64,000 nt of DNA from Pseudomonas sp. PDNC002 (lineage in GTDB: Bacteria; Pseudomonadota; Gammaproteobacteria; Pseudomonadales; Pseudomonadaceae), in contig NZ_CP070356.1 of the NCBI RefSeq assembly GCF_016919445.1, positions 2,016,001 to 2,080,000 on the forward strand, written 5' to 3'. The notes beneath the pieces were generated by a model. The model was not told where the DNA came from. It made no database searches and worked only from the letters and a program-made list of their open reading frames with translations. Each line of letters opens with the position of its first letter. Positions within the stretch are counted from its first letter, which is position 1. The position numbers and the translations under genes were made by a program. Of the stretch, positions 1 through 8,043 are shown piece by piece.

Positions 1-154
1 AACCACGCTGCCGATCTACATCTTCTCGTCGATCCGTCGCGGTATCACGCCCGAGATCAACGCCATCTCCACGGTGATCATCTGCGCCTCGCTGGCGCTG
101 CTGTTCACCTCCCGCTACCTGCAGAACCGCCGCACCGGCGTTCAGGCCGCCTGA
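1..154 (+). CDS. ABC transporter inner-membrane permease, C-terminal end (partial)
   Basis: Only the last 50 codons are in the window, reading from base 2 to the TGA at 152-154. The visible tail has TLPIYIFSSIRRGITPEINA followed by a hydrophobic helix (STVIICASLALLFTS) and a basic end (RYLQNRRTG). This is the usual C-terminus of PotC-type permeases of polyamine/spermidine ABC importers. The next gene, 25 bp downstream on the same strand, is an aminoaldehyde-type dehydrogenase, which fits import and oxidation of a polyamine or related amine. The family is inferred from the tail alone; the substrate is not known. Confidence 0.7.
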   Translation, partial: TTLPIYIFSSIRRGITPEINAISTVIICASLALLFTSRYLQNRRTGVQAA

Positions 155-179
155 GGGCCGACTTCAAGGAGACTCGAGG

Positions 180-1655
180 ATGCGCGACCAGCTCTACATC
201 AACGGGCAGTGGGTCAGGCCGGACCTGGGCGGCCGTTTCACCAGCTTCGACCCGGCCACCGGCCAGCCGCTGCGCGAAGTACCGGCGGCCACCGAGGAAG
301 ACGTCGACCATGCCGTGCGCGCGGCGCGTACCGCGTTCAATCGTGGCTGGGGGCAGAGCCGCGGCGCCGAGCGCGCGGAGTGGCTGGAGGCGCTGGCCGG
401 GGAGCTGGAACGCAACCAGGATTCGCTGGCCGAACTGGAAGTGCGCGACAACGGCAAGCCGCTGCCCGAGGCGCAATGGGACGTGGCCGACGCCATCGGC
501 TGTTTCCGCTATTACGCCGATCTGGCGCGGGAGCTGGACGAGCGCCAGGACCAGACTCTGCCACTGCCCGACGAACGCTTCCGCTGCCGTATCCGCCAGG
601 AGCCGGTGGGCGTGGCGGGGCAGATCATCCCCTGGAACTACCCGCTGCTGATGGCGGCGTGGAAGGTCGCGCCGGCCCTGGCAGCGGGCGCCACCTGCGT
701 GCTCAAGCCATCCGAGCTGACGCCGCTGAGCGCCCTGGAACTGGCCGCCGCGGCGGACGCGATCGGGCTGCCGGCCGGCGTGCTGAACGTGCTGCCGGGG
801 CTGGGCGCGGAGGCTGGTGGGCCGCTGAGCCAGCATCCCGGCGTGGACAAGCTGGCCTTCACCGGCAGCGTGCCAACCGGCTCGCGGATCATGTCGGCGG
901 CAGCCCAGGACATCAAGAACGTCAGCCTGGAGCTGGGCGGCAAGTCGGCCTTCATCGTCTTCGACGACAGCGATATCGAGGCGGCGGTGGAATGGATTCT
1001 CTTCGGCATCTTCTGGAACCAGGGTCAGGTGTGCAGCGCCACCTCGCGCCTGCTGGTGCAGGAGGGCATCGCCCCGCGCCTGATCGAGCGTCTGGTGGAA
1101 GCGACCCGCGCCATCACCATCGGCAACGGCATGGAACCGGGCGTGCTGCTCGGCCCGCTGGTCAGCCAGGGGCAGCACGAGAAGGTGCTCGGTTTCGTCG
1201 ACAAGGGCCGCGCTAGCGGCGCCCGCCTGCTCACCGGCGGCAAGCGTCCGGCGGGGCTGGAGCAGGGCTGGTTCATGGAGCCGGCGATCTTCGACGAGCC
1301 GGCCGAGGACGCGCTGATCTGGCGCGAGGAAATCTTCGGCCCGGTGCTCTGCGTGAAGCGCTTCAAGACCGAGGCCGAGGCCCTGCGCCTGGCCAACGAC
1401 AGCCGCTTCGGCCTGGCCGGCGCGGTGATGTCGGGCGACCCGCAGCGTGCCGCGCGGGTAGCGGATGGGCTGCGGGCGGGGATCGTCTGGGTGAACTGCT
1501 CGCAACCCACCTTCACCCAGGCGCCCTGGGGCGGCATGAAGCACAGCGGCATCGGCCGCGAGCTGGGCGTGTGGGGGCTGGAGAACTACCTGGAGGTGAA
1601 GCAGGTGACGGAGTACGTCTCGGATCAGCCGTGGGGGTGGTACCTGAAGGGCTGA
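180..1655 (+). CDS. NAD(P)+-dependent aldehyde dehydrogenase, aminoaldehyde/betaine-aldehyde type
   Basis: Predicted cytoplasmic enzyme of 491 residues, full length for the ALDH superfamily. Visible hallmarks are the IIPWNYPLL segment with Asn153, the cofactor lysine in LKPSE (Lys176), FTGS at 227-230, the general base Glu251 in LELGGKS and the nucleophile Cys285 in GQVCSATSR. The GQVCSATSR context is typical of plant and bacterial aminoaldehyde/betaine aldehyde dehydrogenases, so 4-aminobutyraldehyde, 3-aminopropionaldehyde or betaine aldehyde are likely substrates. The ATG at 180 follows AAGGAGACTCGAGG, a good ribosome site. It is probably the last gene of a polyamine-type ABC transport operon; the REP element at 1737-1875 follows it. 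The exact substrate is inferred. Confidence 0.85.
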   Translation: MRDQLYINGQWVRPDLGGRFTSFDPATGQPLREVPAATEEDVDHAVRAARTAFNRGWGQSRGAERAEWLEALAGELERNQDSLAELEVRDNGKPLPEAQWDVADAIGCFRYYADLARELDERQDQTLPLPDERFRCRIRQEPVGVAGQIIPWNYPLLMAAWKVAPALAAGATCVLKPSELTPLSALELAAAADAIGLPAGVLNVLPGLGAEAGGPLSQHPGVDKLAFTGSVPTGSRIMSAAAQDIKNVSLELGGKSAFIVFDDSDIEAAVEWILFGIFWNQGQVCSATSRLLVQEGIAPRLIERLVEATRAITIGNGMEPGVLLGPLVSQGQHEKVLGFVDKGRASGARLLTGGKRPAGLEQGWFMEPAIFDEPAEDALIWREEIFGPVLCVKRFKTEAEALRLANDSRFGLAGAVMSGDPQRAARVADGLRAGIVWVNCSQPTFTQAPWGGMKHSGIGRELGVWGLENYLEVKQVTEYVSDQPWGWYLKG

Positions 1656-1736
1656 GGGTTTGTTGGTGGCAAACCTTCCTTGCGCGCTGTTGCAGGAGCA
1701 ACTGTCTTCTTCGGGCTGGGTCCGTGCCACTGAATT

Positions 1737-1875
1737 CCCCTCACCCCAGCCCTGGCTGCGCGCCCCGCTCCTGAGGGAGAGGGAGCCGCCCGTGCCGGCT
1801 GACGCCAAGGTTTCATCCTGCACCGGCCGGTCCCCTCTCCCGCTTGCGGGAGAGGGTTAGGGTGAGGGGCTCTTG
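1737..1875 (+). repeat. Composite palindromic repeat, copy A (variant left arm)
   Basis: Two hairpin-forming arms flank a spacer. The left arm starts CCCCTCACCCCAGCCCTGG and carries an extended variant tip (GCGCGCCCCGCTCCTGAGGG). The spacer contains GTGCCGGCTGACGCCAAG and the right arm ends GGGAGAGGGTTAGGGTGAGG. The same layout recurs at eight other intergenic places in this window. Confidence 0.85.
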
Positions 1876-1901
1876 ATCTTGTAATAGCGGGCTCCCGCGC
1901 T

Positions 1902-2270
1902 TCAATCGAGGTTATGCCCGATCCGCCAAAGCACGCCGCTCGGGTCGTGCAGGGTGAAGTCGCGCATCTTCCACGGCTGGTCTTCCAGTGCGCCAAGGCG
2001 GACGCCGTAGCGCTCGGCCAGGCCGGAGTCGCGCAGCTTCGCGTACCAGGCGTCGGCATCTTCCACCAGCAGGTGCAGCATCAGATTCTCGGCGAATTCC
2101 TTGACGTAAAAGTTCTGCAGCAGGAAGGCGCAGTGATCGCCGTGGTGGAAGTAGGCAAGCTCCTCGGAACTCCACGGCGAGGTGAAGCCCAGGTCCTTGT
2201 AGAACTGCTGGGAGAGTGCGAAATCGCGGGCGGGGACGAAGACTTTCAGTTCAACGCTGGCAGTGCTCAT
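1902..2270 (-). CDS. VOC (glyoxalase/bleomycin-resistance fold) family protein
   Basis: A 122-residue single-domain protein beginning MSTASVELKVFVPARDFALS and containing the VOC pattern of a strand, a 'FYKDLGF' helix, a His/Glu-bearing sheet and a second half-repeat ending DPSGVLWRIG. Members bind a divalent metal and act as isomerases, dioxygenases or antibiotic-binding proteins; nothing here identifies the ligand. I chose the ATG at 2270 because AGGAAGG sits seven bases upstream; the in-frame codon at 2309 has no comparable site. It is transcribed alone, with a repeat element beyond its 3' end and a GNAT gene upstream on the same strand. Confidence 0.8.
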   Translation of the reverse strand: MSTASVELKVFVPARDFALSQQFYKDLGFTSPWSSEELAYFHHGDHCAFLLQNFYVKEFAENLMLHLLVEDADAWYAKLRDSGLAERYGVRLGALEDQPWKMRDFTLHDPSGVLWRIGHNLD

Positions 2271-2360
2271 GAGGCAACCTTCCTGGTTAATGCGTGAGCA
2301 GGCTTTCACGACGGCAATGGATCAGGCCGCCTCTGGCGGGCGGCTGGCCGCGAGTCTAAC

Positions 2361-2966
2361 TCAGAGCTGGCGCTGCATGTAGCGATGGCTGGACACGCCC
2401 GGCAGCGTCGAGGCCCGCTCCACCTGCACGCCGAAGCCGAAGCGTTCATAGAGCGCCTGTGCCTTGGGGTTGGCCACCGAAACGTCCAGCGCTGCGATGG
2501 GCAGGTCGCTGTCGCGGCCGATCTGCAGGAAGTGCTCGATCAGCTGGCTGCCCAGCCCCTCGCCGCGAAGGTCCGGCGTGACGCCCAGATGCGCGAGGTA
2601 CAAGGTGCGCCGGGGCGGCGGGCAGATGATCTTCTCCAGTTGCAGGCCACGGCGGATGACGCCGGGCGCGCCCAGGCCGAAGTAGCCGAGGATCTGCCGC
2701 GTGGCCGCGAGCATGTAGCCCAGGGTCACCTCGCCGCCGAACACCGTGCCGGCCGCCACCACCTGGCCATCCTGTTCGCCAACCCAGTGCTGGCGCCAGC
2801 CGAATTGGCCACCACCCTGGACAAAGGCGTAACGCAGGAAGTCCTGCGCGCTGTTGCGGCCGGGGCGGGCGAAGGCGTAGTCGAAGGCATCGGGGCCGGA
2901 GCTGTAGATCAGCGGGATGGCGGCATCGACATCATCGGGGCGGGCGCGGCGGAAGGTCAGCGGCAT
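2361..2966 (-). CDS. GNAT-family N-acetyltransferase
   Basis: A 201-residue protein with one GNAT domain. The acetyl-CoA pyrophosphate-binding loop reads LGVTPDLRGEGLGSQLI (motif A, R/Q-x-x-G-x-G/A), followed by a motif B with ALYERFGF. Such enzymes move the acetyl group of acetyl-CoA to amines on small molecules or proteins. The N-terminal half includes a conserved segment around GRNSAQDFLRYAF that may form the acceptor pocket; the acceptor cannot be named. It lies between the VOC gene and the flavoprotein gene, all on the minus strand, with gaps of 60-90 bp that allow co-transcription but do not prove it. Confidence 0.85.
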   Translation of the reverse strand: MPLTFRRARPDDVDAAIPLIYSSGPDAFDYAFARPGRNSAQDFLRYAFVQGGGQFGWRQHWVGEQDGQVVAAGTVFGGEVTLGYMLAATRQILGYFGLGAPGVIRRGLQLEKIICPPPRRTLYLAHLGVTPDLRGEGLGSQLIEHFLQIGRDSDLPIAALDVSVANPKAQALYERFGFGVQVERASTLPGVSSHRYMQRQL

Positions 2967-3026
2967 GCAGGCGACTCCTGGGTGGGAGTCGAGAATCTAG
3001 CACCATGGTTCCAGAAAGTGCAGCGC

Positions 3027-4268
3027 TCAGCCTTGCGTTTCGAGCCACTTCAACGCGCCGGCCCCGGCCGCGCGGCCGCTGGCAAAGCAGGCAGTGAGCA
3101 GGTAACCGCCGGTGGGCGCTTCCCAGTCGAGCATTTCGCCGGCGCAAAACACGCCCGGTAGCGCCTTGAGCATCAGGTGTTCGTCCAGCGCCTCGAAGGT
3201 CACACCACCGGCGCTGCTGATGGCTTCGTCCAGCGGGCGCGCACGCACTGCGGTCAGCGGCAATGCCTTGATCAGTTGGGCGAGTCGTTGCGGGTTGGCG
3301 TAGTCGGCGGCTGTGGACAACTCGCGCAAGAGCCCGGCACGCACGCCGTCCAGGCCCAGCCGGCCGCGCAGATGATTGGCCATGGACTTGGAGCCGCGCG
3401 GCTGCGCCACGGCCTTGGCGACCTGCTCCAGGCTGCGGTTGGGCAGCAGGTCGAGATACACCGTGGCGCTGCCGGTCTGCTCGATCTGCTCGCGGATACC
3501 GGCGGACAGCGCGTAAACCAGGCTGCCTTCGATACCGCCGGCGGTGACCACGAACTCGCCCTGGCGCGGCGTGCTATCGGCCAGCGAGAGCGCCACTGGC
3601 TTGACCGGCGCGCCGGCGAACTTGTCGCGGAAGAATTCGCTCCAGCCTTCCACCTCGAAGCCGCAGTTGGCCGGGCGCAGCGGCGCGATATCCACAGCGC
3701 GCTCGCGCAACAGCGGCACCCAGGCGCCATCGGAGCCCAGACGCTGCCAACTGCCGCCGCCCAGGGCGAGCACGGTCGTGTCCGCGTTGACGACGCGTTG
3801 GCCGTCCGGGCCGTCGATCAGCAGGGCGCCGTCGGCGGCCCAGCCCAGCCAGCGATGGCGGGTATGGATGACCACGCCGGTATCGCGCAGGCGCTTGAGC
3901 CAGGCACGCAGCAACGGCGCGGCTTTCATGTCGCGGGGGAAGACGCGTCCGGAGGTGCCGACGAAGGTCTCGATGCCCAGGCCGTGGATCCACTGGCAGA
4001 GGGCCTCGTTGTCGAAGGCGTCGATCAGCGGCGCGAGTGTCTGCGCGCGCTGGCCGTAGCGCGAGAGGAAGGGCTCGCGGGCCTCCGAATGGGTGATGTT
4101 CATACCGCCTACGCCGGCCAGCAGGAACTTGCGCCCCACCGATGGCATGGCATCGAACAGTTCCACCCGTACGCCAGCGCCCGCCATGACTTCGGCGGCC
4201 ATCAGGCCGGCAGGGCCGCCGCCGATGACAATGGCGGTACGGGAAGCGAGCGCGGAATTGTGGGTCAT
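3027..4268 (-). CDS. NAD(P)/FAD-dependent oxidoreductase, HI0933/BaiN-like flavoprotein (TIGR03862 type)
   Basis: A 413-residue flavoprotein. The N-terminus carries the FAD dinucleotide-binding loop VIGGGPAGLMAAE (residues 14-26), followed by GRKFLLAGVGGMNITHSE, a signature of the HI0933/YhiN family. The C-terminus has a second FAD-contact segment (FCAGEMLDWEAPTGGY) and LLTACFASGRAAG. Members are cytoplasmic; a few reduce steroid or bile-acid double bonds, but most have no proven substrate, so no reaction is assigned. A divergent gene of unknown function starts about 340 bp upstream. Length and motifs are complete, so the gene looks intact. Confidence 0.85.
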   Translation of the reverse strand: MTHNSALASRTAIVIGGGPAGLMAAEVMAGAGVRVELFDAMPSVGRKFLLAGVGGMNITHSEAREPFLSRYGQRAQTLAPLIDAFDNEALCQWIHGLGIETFVGTSGRVFPRDMKAAPLLRAWLKRLRDTGVVIHTRHRWLGWAADGALLIDGPDGQRVVNADTTVLALGGGSWQRLGSDGAWVPLLRERAVDIAPLRPANCGFEVEGWSEFFRDKFAGAPVKPVALSLADSTPRQGEFVVTAGGIEGSLVYALSAGIREQIEQTGSATVYLDLLPNRSLEQVAKAVAQPRGSKSMANHLRGRLGLDGVRAGLLRELSTAADYANPQRLAQLIKALPLTAVRARPLDEAISSAGGVTFEALDEHLMLKALPGVFCAGEMLDWEAPTGGYLLTACFASGRAAGAGALKWLETQG

Positions 4269-4611
4269 GCAGCGGCCAGGCGGGAGTTGCGAACGGTGCG
4301 CAATTCTAGCGCAGGGCCGCGATGCTCCGGCTGAACATTTTCCAGCCAGCCGTTGCGAACGCCCTGGCCATCGGCACTGGGCACGCTTGCCCGCAGCTTA
4401 TCCACAGGCTGCTCCACAGCGATGGTGGAAAAAGTTCGGTGGCTTGGGAGGCGCGTGGAACTGTCGGACGGTGATTCTTGAGAACCACCGTTCCGACTCT
4501 CAGATCAGGCTGATTGCGATAATTCCGACAGCGTATGGAGATTGTGCCGATGTTGGCGTTTTTGTGAATCCATCAGCATGCCGGCCTCTTGCAACGCCGG
4601 TCCCACATTCG
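4269..4611. other. Intergenic region between divergent genes
   Basis: 343 bp separating the minus-strand flavoprotein from the plus-strand unknown gene. It holds one perfect DnaA-box nonamer (TTATCCACA, 4398-4406) with a second CCACA nearby, and a more AT-rich stretch at about 4480-4570 that probably contains the promoter of the rightward gene. No repeat or terminator was seen. Confidence 0.5.
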
Positions 4612-5112
4612 ATGAAAGTTCGTGATTATCTTCGCTCTCTTGAGGCCCACCTGTGGGTGGAGGGCAGCGACACCCGCGTGCGGGTCAGCGGCCTCGATAT
4701 CGTCATCCGCAGCCTTCCCAGCGAGGACATCCGCTTGCTCCTCAACGAGGCGGTGGCTCATATGGTGGTGCGCCTGAACAAGAACCTGACAGGTTCGAAG
4801 CTGAAGTTCGAGCAACGGATTCTTGAGCTGCTGTCGCTGCAGATAGCGCTGCACAATCTATACGTGTTCACCAACTGGAGCCGACTTCTGCCGCGCTACC
4901 TGCAGTACGCGGGACCGCTGCGCGCGCAGGAACTGCTGCAGCACCATGTGCCCGAGCAGGTGATGCGCTTCTGCGAGAAACACTACGCCGCCGAGTGCCG
5001 GCAGCGCGCCGCAGCGCTTCTGGGTTACTCCGCCCATGAGCTGGCACGCTGGGAACAGCAGCGTCTGCCCTCGCGCATGTGCACCAACAATTCGCGCTAC
5101 CGCGCCAGCTGA
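4612..5112 (+). CDS. Protein of unknown function (166 aa)
   Basis: I do not recognise this protein. Starting at the ATG at 4612 it has 166 residues and begins MKVRDYLRSLEAHLWVEGSD. It is mainly helical in appearance, rich in Leu, Arg and Glu, and has no signal peptide or membrane segment. The middle (FEQRILELLSLQIALHNLYVF) is amphipathic; the C-terminus is Arg-rich with QRAAALLGYSAHELARWEQQ, which could be a small helix-turn-helix-like unit, but that is only an impression. The reading frame stays open far upstream, yet codon use becomes normal only from about 4610, and no clear ribosome site precedes 4612. The last 16 bp overlap the end of the convergent deacetylase-like gene. Confidence 0.65.
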   Translation: MKVRDYLRSLEAHLWVEGSDTRVRVSGLDIVIRSLPSEDIRLLLNEAVAHMVVRLNKNLTGSKLKFEQRILELLSLQIALHNLYVFTNWSRLLPRYLQYAGPLRAQELLQHHVPEQVMRFCEKHYAAECRQRAAALLGYSAHELARWEQQRLPSRMCTNNSRYRAS

Positions 5113-6020
5113 AACTCCGCCGCCACCCGCGCGGCGCTGTGGTGCAGGATGCCGTGGCGGCGGGCCAGCGCGTGGCGGTCCTTGTCGTAGCCGCCACCGA
5201 TCACGCCCACCACCGGGATGTCGCTGGCCAGGCAGCGGCGGATGACATGCTCATCCCGCGCGGCCAGCCCGGCATCGGTCAGGTTCAGGTAGCCCAGCGC
5301 GTCGTCCTTGTGCACGTCCACGCCGGCGTCGTAGAGCACGATGTCCGGCTGGTACAGCGGCAGCAGGTAGTCCAGCGCTTCCTGCACCACCTTCAGGTAT
5401 TCCGCATCGCCCAGGTGTAGTGGCAGGGGAATGTCCCAGTCGCTTTGCGCCTTGCGTGCGGGGAAGTTCTTCTCGCAGTGCAGTGACACCGTCACCGCGT
5501 CCGGCACGGTCTCCAGGATGCGCGCGGTGCCGTCGCCCTGGTGCACATCGCAGTCGAAGATCAGCACGCGGTTGGCCTTGCCGCTTTCCAGCAGGTAGAG
5601 GCTGATCACGGCAAGATCGTTGAAGATGCAGAAGCCCGAGGCGTGGTCATGGTGCGCGTGGTGGGTGCCGCCGGCGAGATGGCAGGCCAAGCCATGCTTC
5701 AGCGCCAGATCCGCGCTGAGCACCGATCCGCCCACGGCGCGCACGGTGCGCCGAGCCAACGCTTCGCTCCAGGGCAGGCCGAGGCGGCGCAGCTCCTCGC
5801 GGCTCATCTCGCCGCTGCAATAGCGCTCGATGTAGGCGCGATCGTGGGCCAGGGCGAGGATATCCACAGGGCAGAGTTCCGGGCGCAACAGTTCGGCGTC
5901 GCTCACCAGCCCGCCGTCCACCAGGTGGTCGCGCAGCAGGCGGAACTTCTCCATGGGGAAGCGGTGGTTGTCCGGGAAAGGCGGACTGTAATCGTCGTGG
6001 TAGACCAGGGGCAGCGGCAT
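5097..6020 (-). CDS. Histone-deacetylase-superfamily amidohydrolase (acetoin-utilisation/acetylpolyamine type)
   Basis: A 307-residue zinc amidohydrolase of the arginase/deacetylase fold. Readable active-site pieces are the tandem histidines in GGTHHAHHDHASGFC, the metal ligands in DCDVHQGDGT and DAGVDVHKDD, and the glycine-rich VIGGGYDKD near the end. Pseudomonads carry several such enzymes that remove acetyl or other acyl groups from acetylpolyamines or small amides; the lack of a long insertion loop suggests a small-molecule or broad deacylase, which is an inference. Its 3' end overlaps the convergent unknown gene by 16 bp, so the two transcripts are antisense at their ends. The start ATG at 6020 is about 65 bp beyond the MFS gene's stop. 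Confidence 0.85.
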   Translation of the reverse strand: MPLPLVYHDDYSPPFPDNHRFPMEKFRLLRDHLVDGGLVSDAELLRPELCPVDILALAHDRAYIERYCSGEMSREELRRLGLPWSEALARRTVRAVGGSVLSADLALKHGLACHLAGGTHHAHHDHASGFCIFNDLAVISLYLLESGKANRVLIFDCDVHQGDGTARILETVPDAVTVSLHCEKNFPARKAQSDWDIPLPLHLGDAEYLKVVQEALDYLLPLYQPDIVLYDAGVDVHKDDALGYLNLTDAGLAARDEHVIRRCLASDIPVVGVIGGGYDKDRHALARRHGILHHSAARVAAEFQLAR

Positions 6021-6053
6021 GGCGTCAGGGTACGCTGAGGTTGAGCACCTACG

Positions 6054-6083
6054 AAAGGGCCGGCATTGCGCCGGCCCTTTTTT
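6054..6083 (-). terminator. Rho-independent terminator, potentially bidirectional
   Basis: A GGGCCGGC/GCCGGCCC stem with a five-base loop. It lies just past the stop of the minus-strand MFS gene and upstream of the minus-strand deacetylase gene, so it probably ends MFS transcription. The longer T-run is on the plus strand. Confidence 0.75.
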
Positions 6084-6086
6084 GCA

Positions 6087-7292
6087 TCAGCCCTCGTTGG
6101 AGACCGCTGCGTTGCGCTGGGCGCTGCGGCTGGTAGCCACCGAGACCGACCACAGCACGAAGCCGCCGATGGCCAGCAGGCTGCCGACCCAGCCCGGCGA
6201 GGTCCAGCCGTAGCCGGCCGCCAGGGCCAGGCCGCCGAGGTACGGGCCCAGCGCGTTGGCGAAGTTGAACGCCGAATGGTTCAGCGCCGCGGCCAGGCCC
6301 TGGGCGTCTTCGGCGACGTCCATCAGGCGGGTCTGCAGCACGGTGCCCAGGGCGCCGCCGAAGCCGACGAAGAACACGCAGATCGAGATGGTCCAGATGT
6401 TCCCCGCCGTGAACGGGAAGATCGCCAGCACCACCGCACTCCACACCAGCAGGCCGCCGGCGGTGGGCATCACGGCGCGGTCGGCGAGCACCGGGATGAA
6501 CAGGTTGCCCAGGGTCATGCCGATGCCGAACACCGCCATCACCAGTGGCACGATGCTCGGTGAGACGTGGGTGACGGCGCCGAGGATGTCGGCCAGGTAG
6601 GTGTAGACGGCGAACAGGCCGCCGAAGCCGATGGCGCCAATGCCCAGGGTCAGCCAGACCTGGCCGCGCTTGAGCGCGCCCAGCTCGCGCAGCGGGCTGG
6701 AATCCGGCTCGGCCGGCGAGTAGGGCGCCAGCAGGCGCACGCAGATCATGGTCAGCACGCCCAGCGCGGCGACCAGGGCGAAGCTCCAGCGCCAGCCCAC
6801 GGCCTGGCTCAGCCAATTGGCCAGCGGCACGCCGATGATGGTGGCGACGGTGAGGCCGAGAAACATCCGCCCGACCGCCACGGTGCGCCGGTGCGGCGGC
6901 ACGATGGAGGCGGCGACCAGCGCAGCGATGCCGAAGTAGGCGCCGTGGGGCAGGCCGCTGATGAAGCGGAACAGCAGCATCCAGTGGTAGGTCGGCGCCA
7001 GGGCGCTGAGGCCGTTGCCGACGGCGAACAGCGCCATCAGCAGTACCAGCAGGGTACGACGCGGCAGGCGCGCGCCGAGCACCGCCAGCAGCGGCGCGCC
7101 GACCACCACGCCCAGGGCGTAGGCGCTGATCACGTGGCCGGCGGTGGGAGCATCGATGCCCAGCGCCGGGGCGAAGTAGGGCAGAAGGCTCATGGTGGCG
7201 AATTCGGTGGTGCCGATGGCGAAGCCGCCGACAGCAAGGGCGAAAAGCACCAGGGCCGTACTGCGTTGCAGTCCGGTGGTGGAGGTCGTCAT
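6087..7292 (-). CDS. MFS exporter, DHA1 (AraJ/YdhP-like) family
   Basis: A 401-residue membrane protein with about 12 hydrophobic segments, the length of DHA1 drug-proton antiporters. The N-terminal segment GGFAIGTTEFATMSLLP is typical of the AraJ/YdhP/sugar-efflux branch, and the loop after TM2 (GARLPRRTLLVLLMALF) matches motif A. TM5 contains the motif-C-like GLTVATIIGVPLANWL. Such proteins expel small molecules (drugs, sugars, arabinose-like compounds) using the proton gradient; the substrate here is unknown. The ATG at 7292 follows AAGGAAACCC. It seems to be a single-gene unit ended by the hairpin at 6054-6083. Confidence 0.85.
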   Translation of the reverse strand: MTTSTTGLQRSTALVLFALAVGGFAIGTTEFATMSLLPYFAPALGIDAPTAGHVISAYALGVVVGAPLLAVLGARLPRRTLLVLLMALFAVGNGLSALAPTYHWMLLFRFISGLPHGAYFGIAALVAASIVPPHRRTVAVGRMFLGLTVATIIGVPLANWLSQAVGWRWSFALVAALGVLTMICVRLLAPYSPAEPDSSPLRELGALKRGQVWLTLGIGAIGFGGLFAVYTYLADILGAVTHVSPSIVPLVMAVFGIGMTLGNLFIPVLADRAVMPTAGGLLVWSAVVLAIFPFTAGNIWTISICVFFVGFGGALGTVLQTRLMDVAEDAQGLAAALNHSAFNFANALGPYLGGLALAAGYGWTSPGWVGSLLAIGGFVLWSVSVATSRSAQRNAAVSNEG

Positions 7293-7491
7293 TGGGTTTC
7301 CTTGGTCTTTTTGAGGTGCGCCCGGGCGGCGCGGCTGTCTGCGTAAGCACGGTCAAGGCAGTGACCGACAGCGAAGGTAGGAGAAAAATACCAGATGATG
7401 GCGCTCGATGCTGAATCGATTGCGCCTGGTCTGACGGATTGCCGCCTACAGGTCCGTGGACGGGTATCATGGTCACCTTTGCCGACGCGTG

Positions 7492-8043
7492 ATGCCGACC
7501 ATGGATATCCCGAGCCTGACTACCGAGCGCCTGCTGCTGCGCCCCTGGCGCACCGAGGACCTCGCGCCCTTCGCCGCGTTGAACGCCGACGCACAGGTGA
7601 TGCGCCACTTCCCCGCCTGCATGAGCCGCGAGGAGAGCGACCTGCTGGCCGCGCGCATCCTCCAGCATTTCGACGAGCATGGCTTCGGCCAGTGGATAGT
7701 CGAGCGCCGCGAGGATGGCGCGTTCATCGGCGTGCTCGGGCTGGCGCGGGTGTCCTTCGAGGCGGCCTTCACCCCGGCGGTGGAGATCGGCTGGCGTTTC
7801 AACGTCGCCTATTGGCGCCAGGGCTATGCCTTGGAAGCGGCCCGCGCCGCGCTGGATTTCGCTTTCAAGCAGTTGCAGCTGGAGGAAGTGGTGGCCTTCA
7901 CCGTGCCGGCCAATCTGCCGTCCCAGGGCTTGATGCAGCGCCTGGGGATGATTCGCGATGAAGCCGGCGACTTCGAACACCCGCGCCTGCCGGAAGGCCA
8001 CGCCTTGCGCCCCCATGTGCTGTACCGGATTCGCCGCCCATGA
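7492..8043 (+). CDS. GNAT N-acetyltransferase, RimJ/RimL type
   Basis: About 183 residues (ATG at 7492; an ATG at 7501 is equally possible, as neither has a clear ribosome site). It begins with the RimJ/RimL signature TERLLLRPWRTEDL and has the acetyl-CoA loop region EIGWRFNVAYWRQGYALEA and the C-terminal NLPSQGLMQRLGM segment. It is the first gene of a four-gene operon whose last members are tesB and a HAD hydrolase; the same set appears in P. aeruginosa around PA3941-PA3944 by my recollection. The acceptor could be a protein N-terminus or a small amine. The stop overlaps the next start in ATGA. Confidence 0.85.
   Translation: MPTMDIPSLTTERLLLRPWRTEDLAPFAALNADAQVMRHFPACMSREESDLLAARILQHFDEHGFGQWIVERREDGAFIGVLGLARVSFEAAFTPAVEIGWRFNVAYWRQGYALEAARAALDFAFKQLQLEEVVAFTVPANLPSQGLMQRLGMIRDEAGDFEHPRLPEGHALRPHVLYRIRRP

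Noticed and set aside
105-1823. Long minus-strand open frame of about 570 codons opposite the aldehyde dehydrogenase
   Set aside because: Shadow frame typical of high-GC coding DNA; Arg/Ala/Gly/His-rich with no family pattern, while the plus strand encodes a clear ALDH.
4398-4406. Perfect DnaA-box nonamer TTATCCACA
   Set aside because: Single site without a cluster, AT-rich unwinding region, or dnaA/dnaN genes nearby; not an origin.
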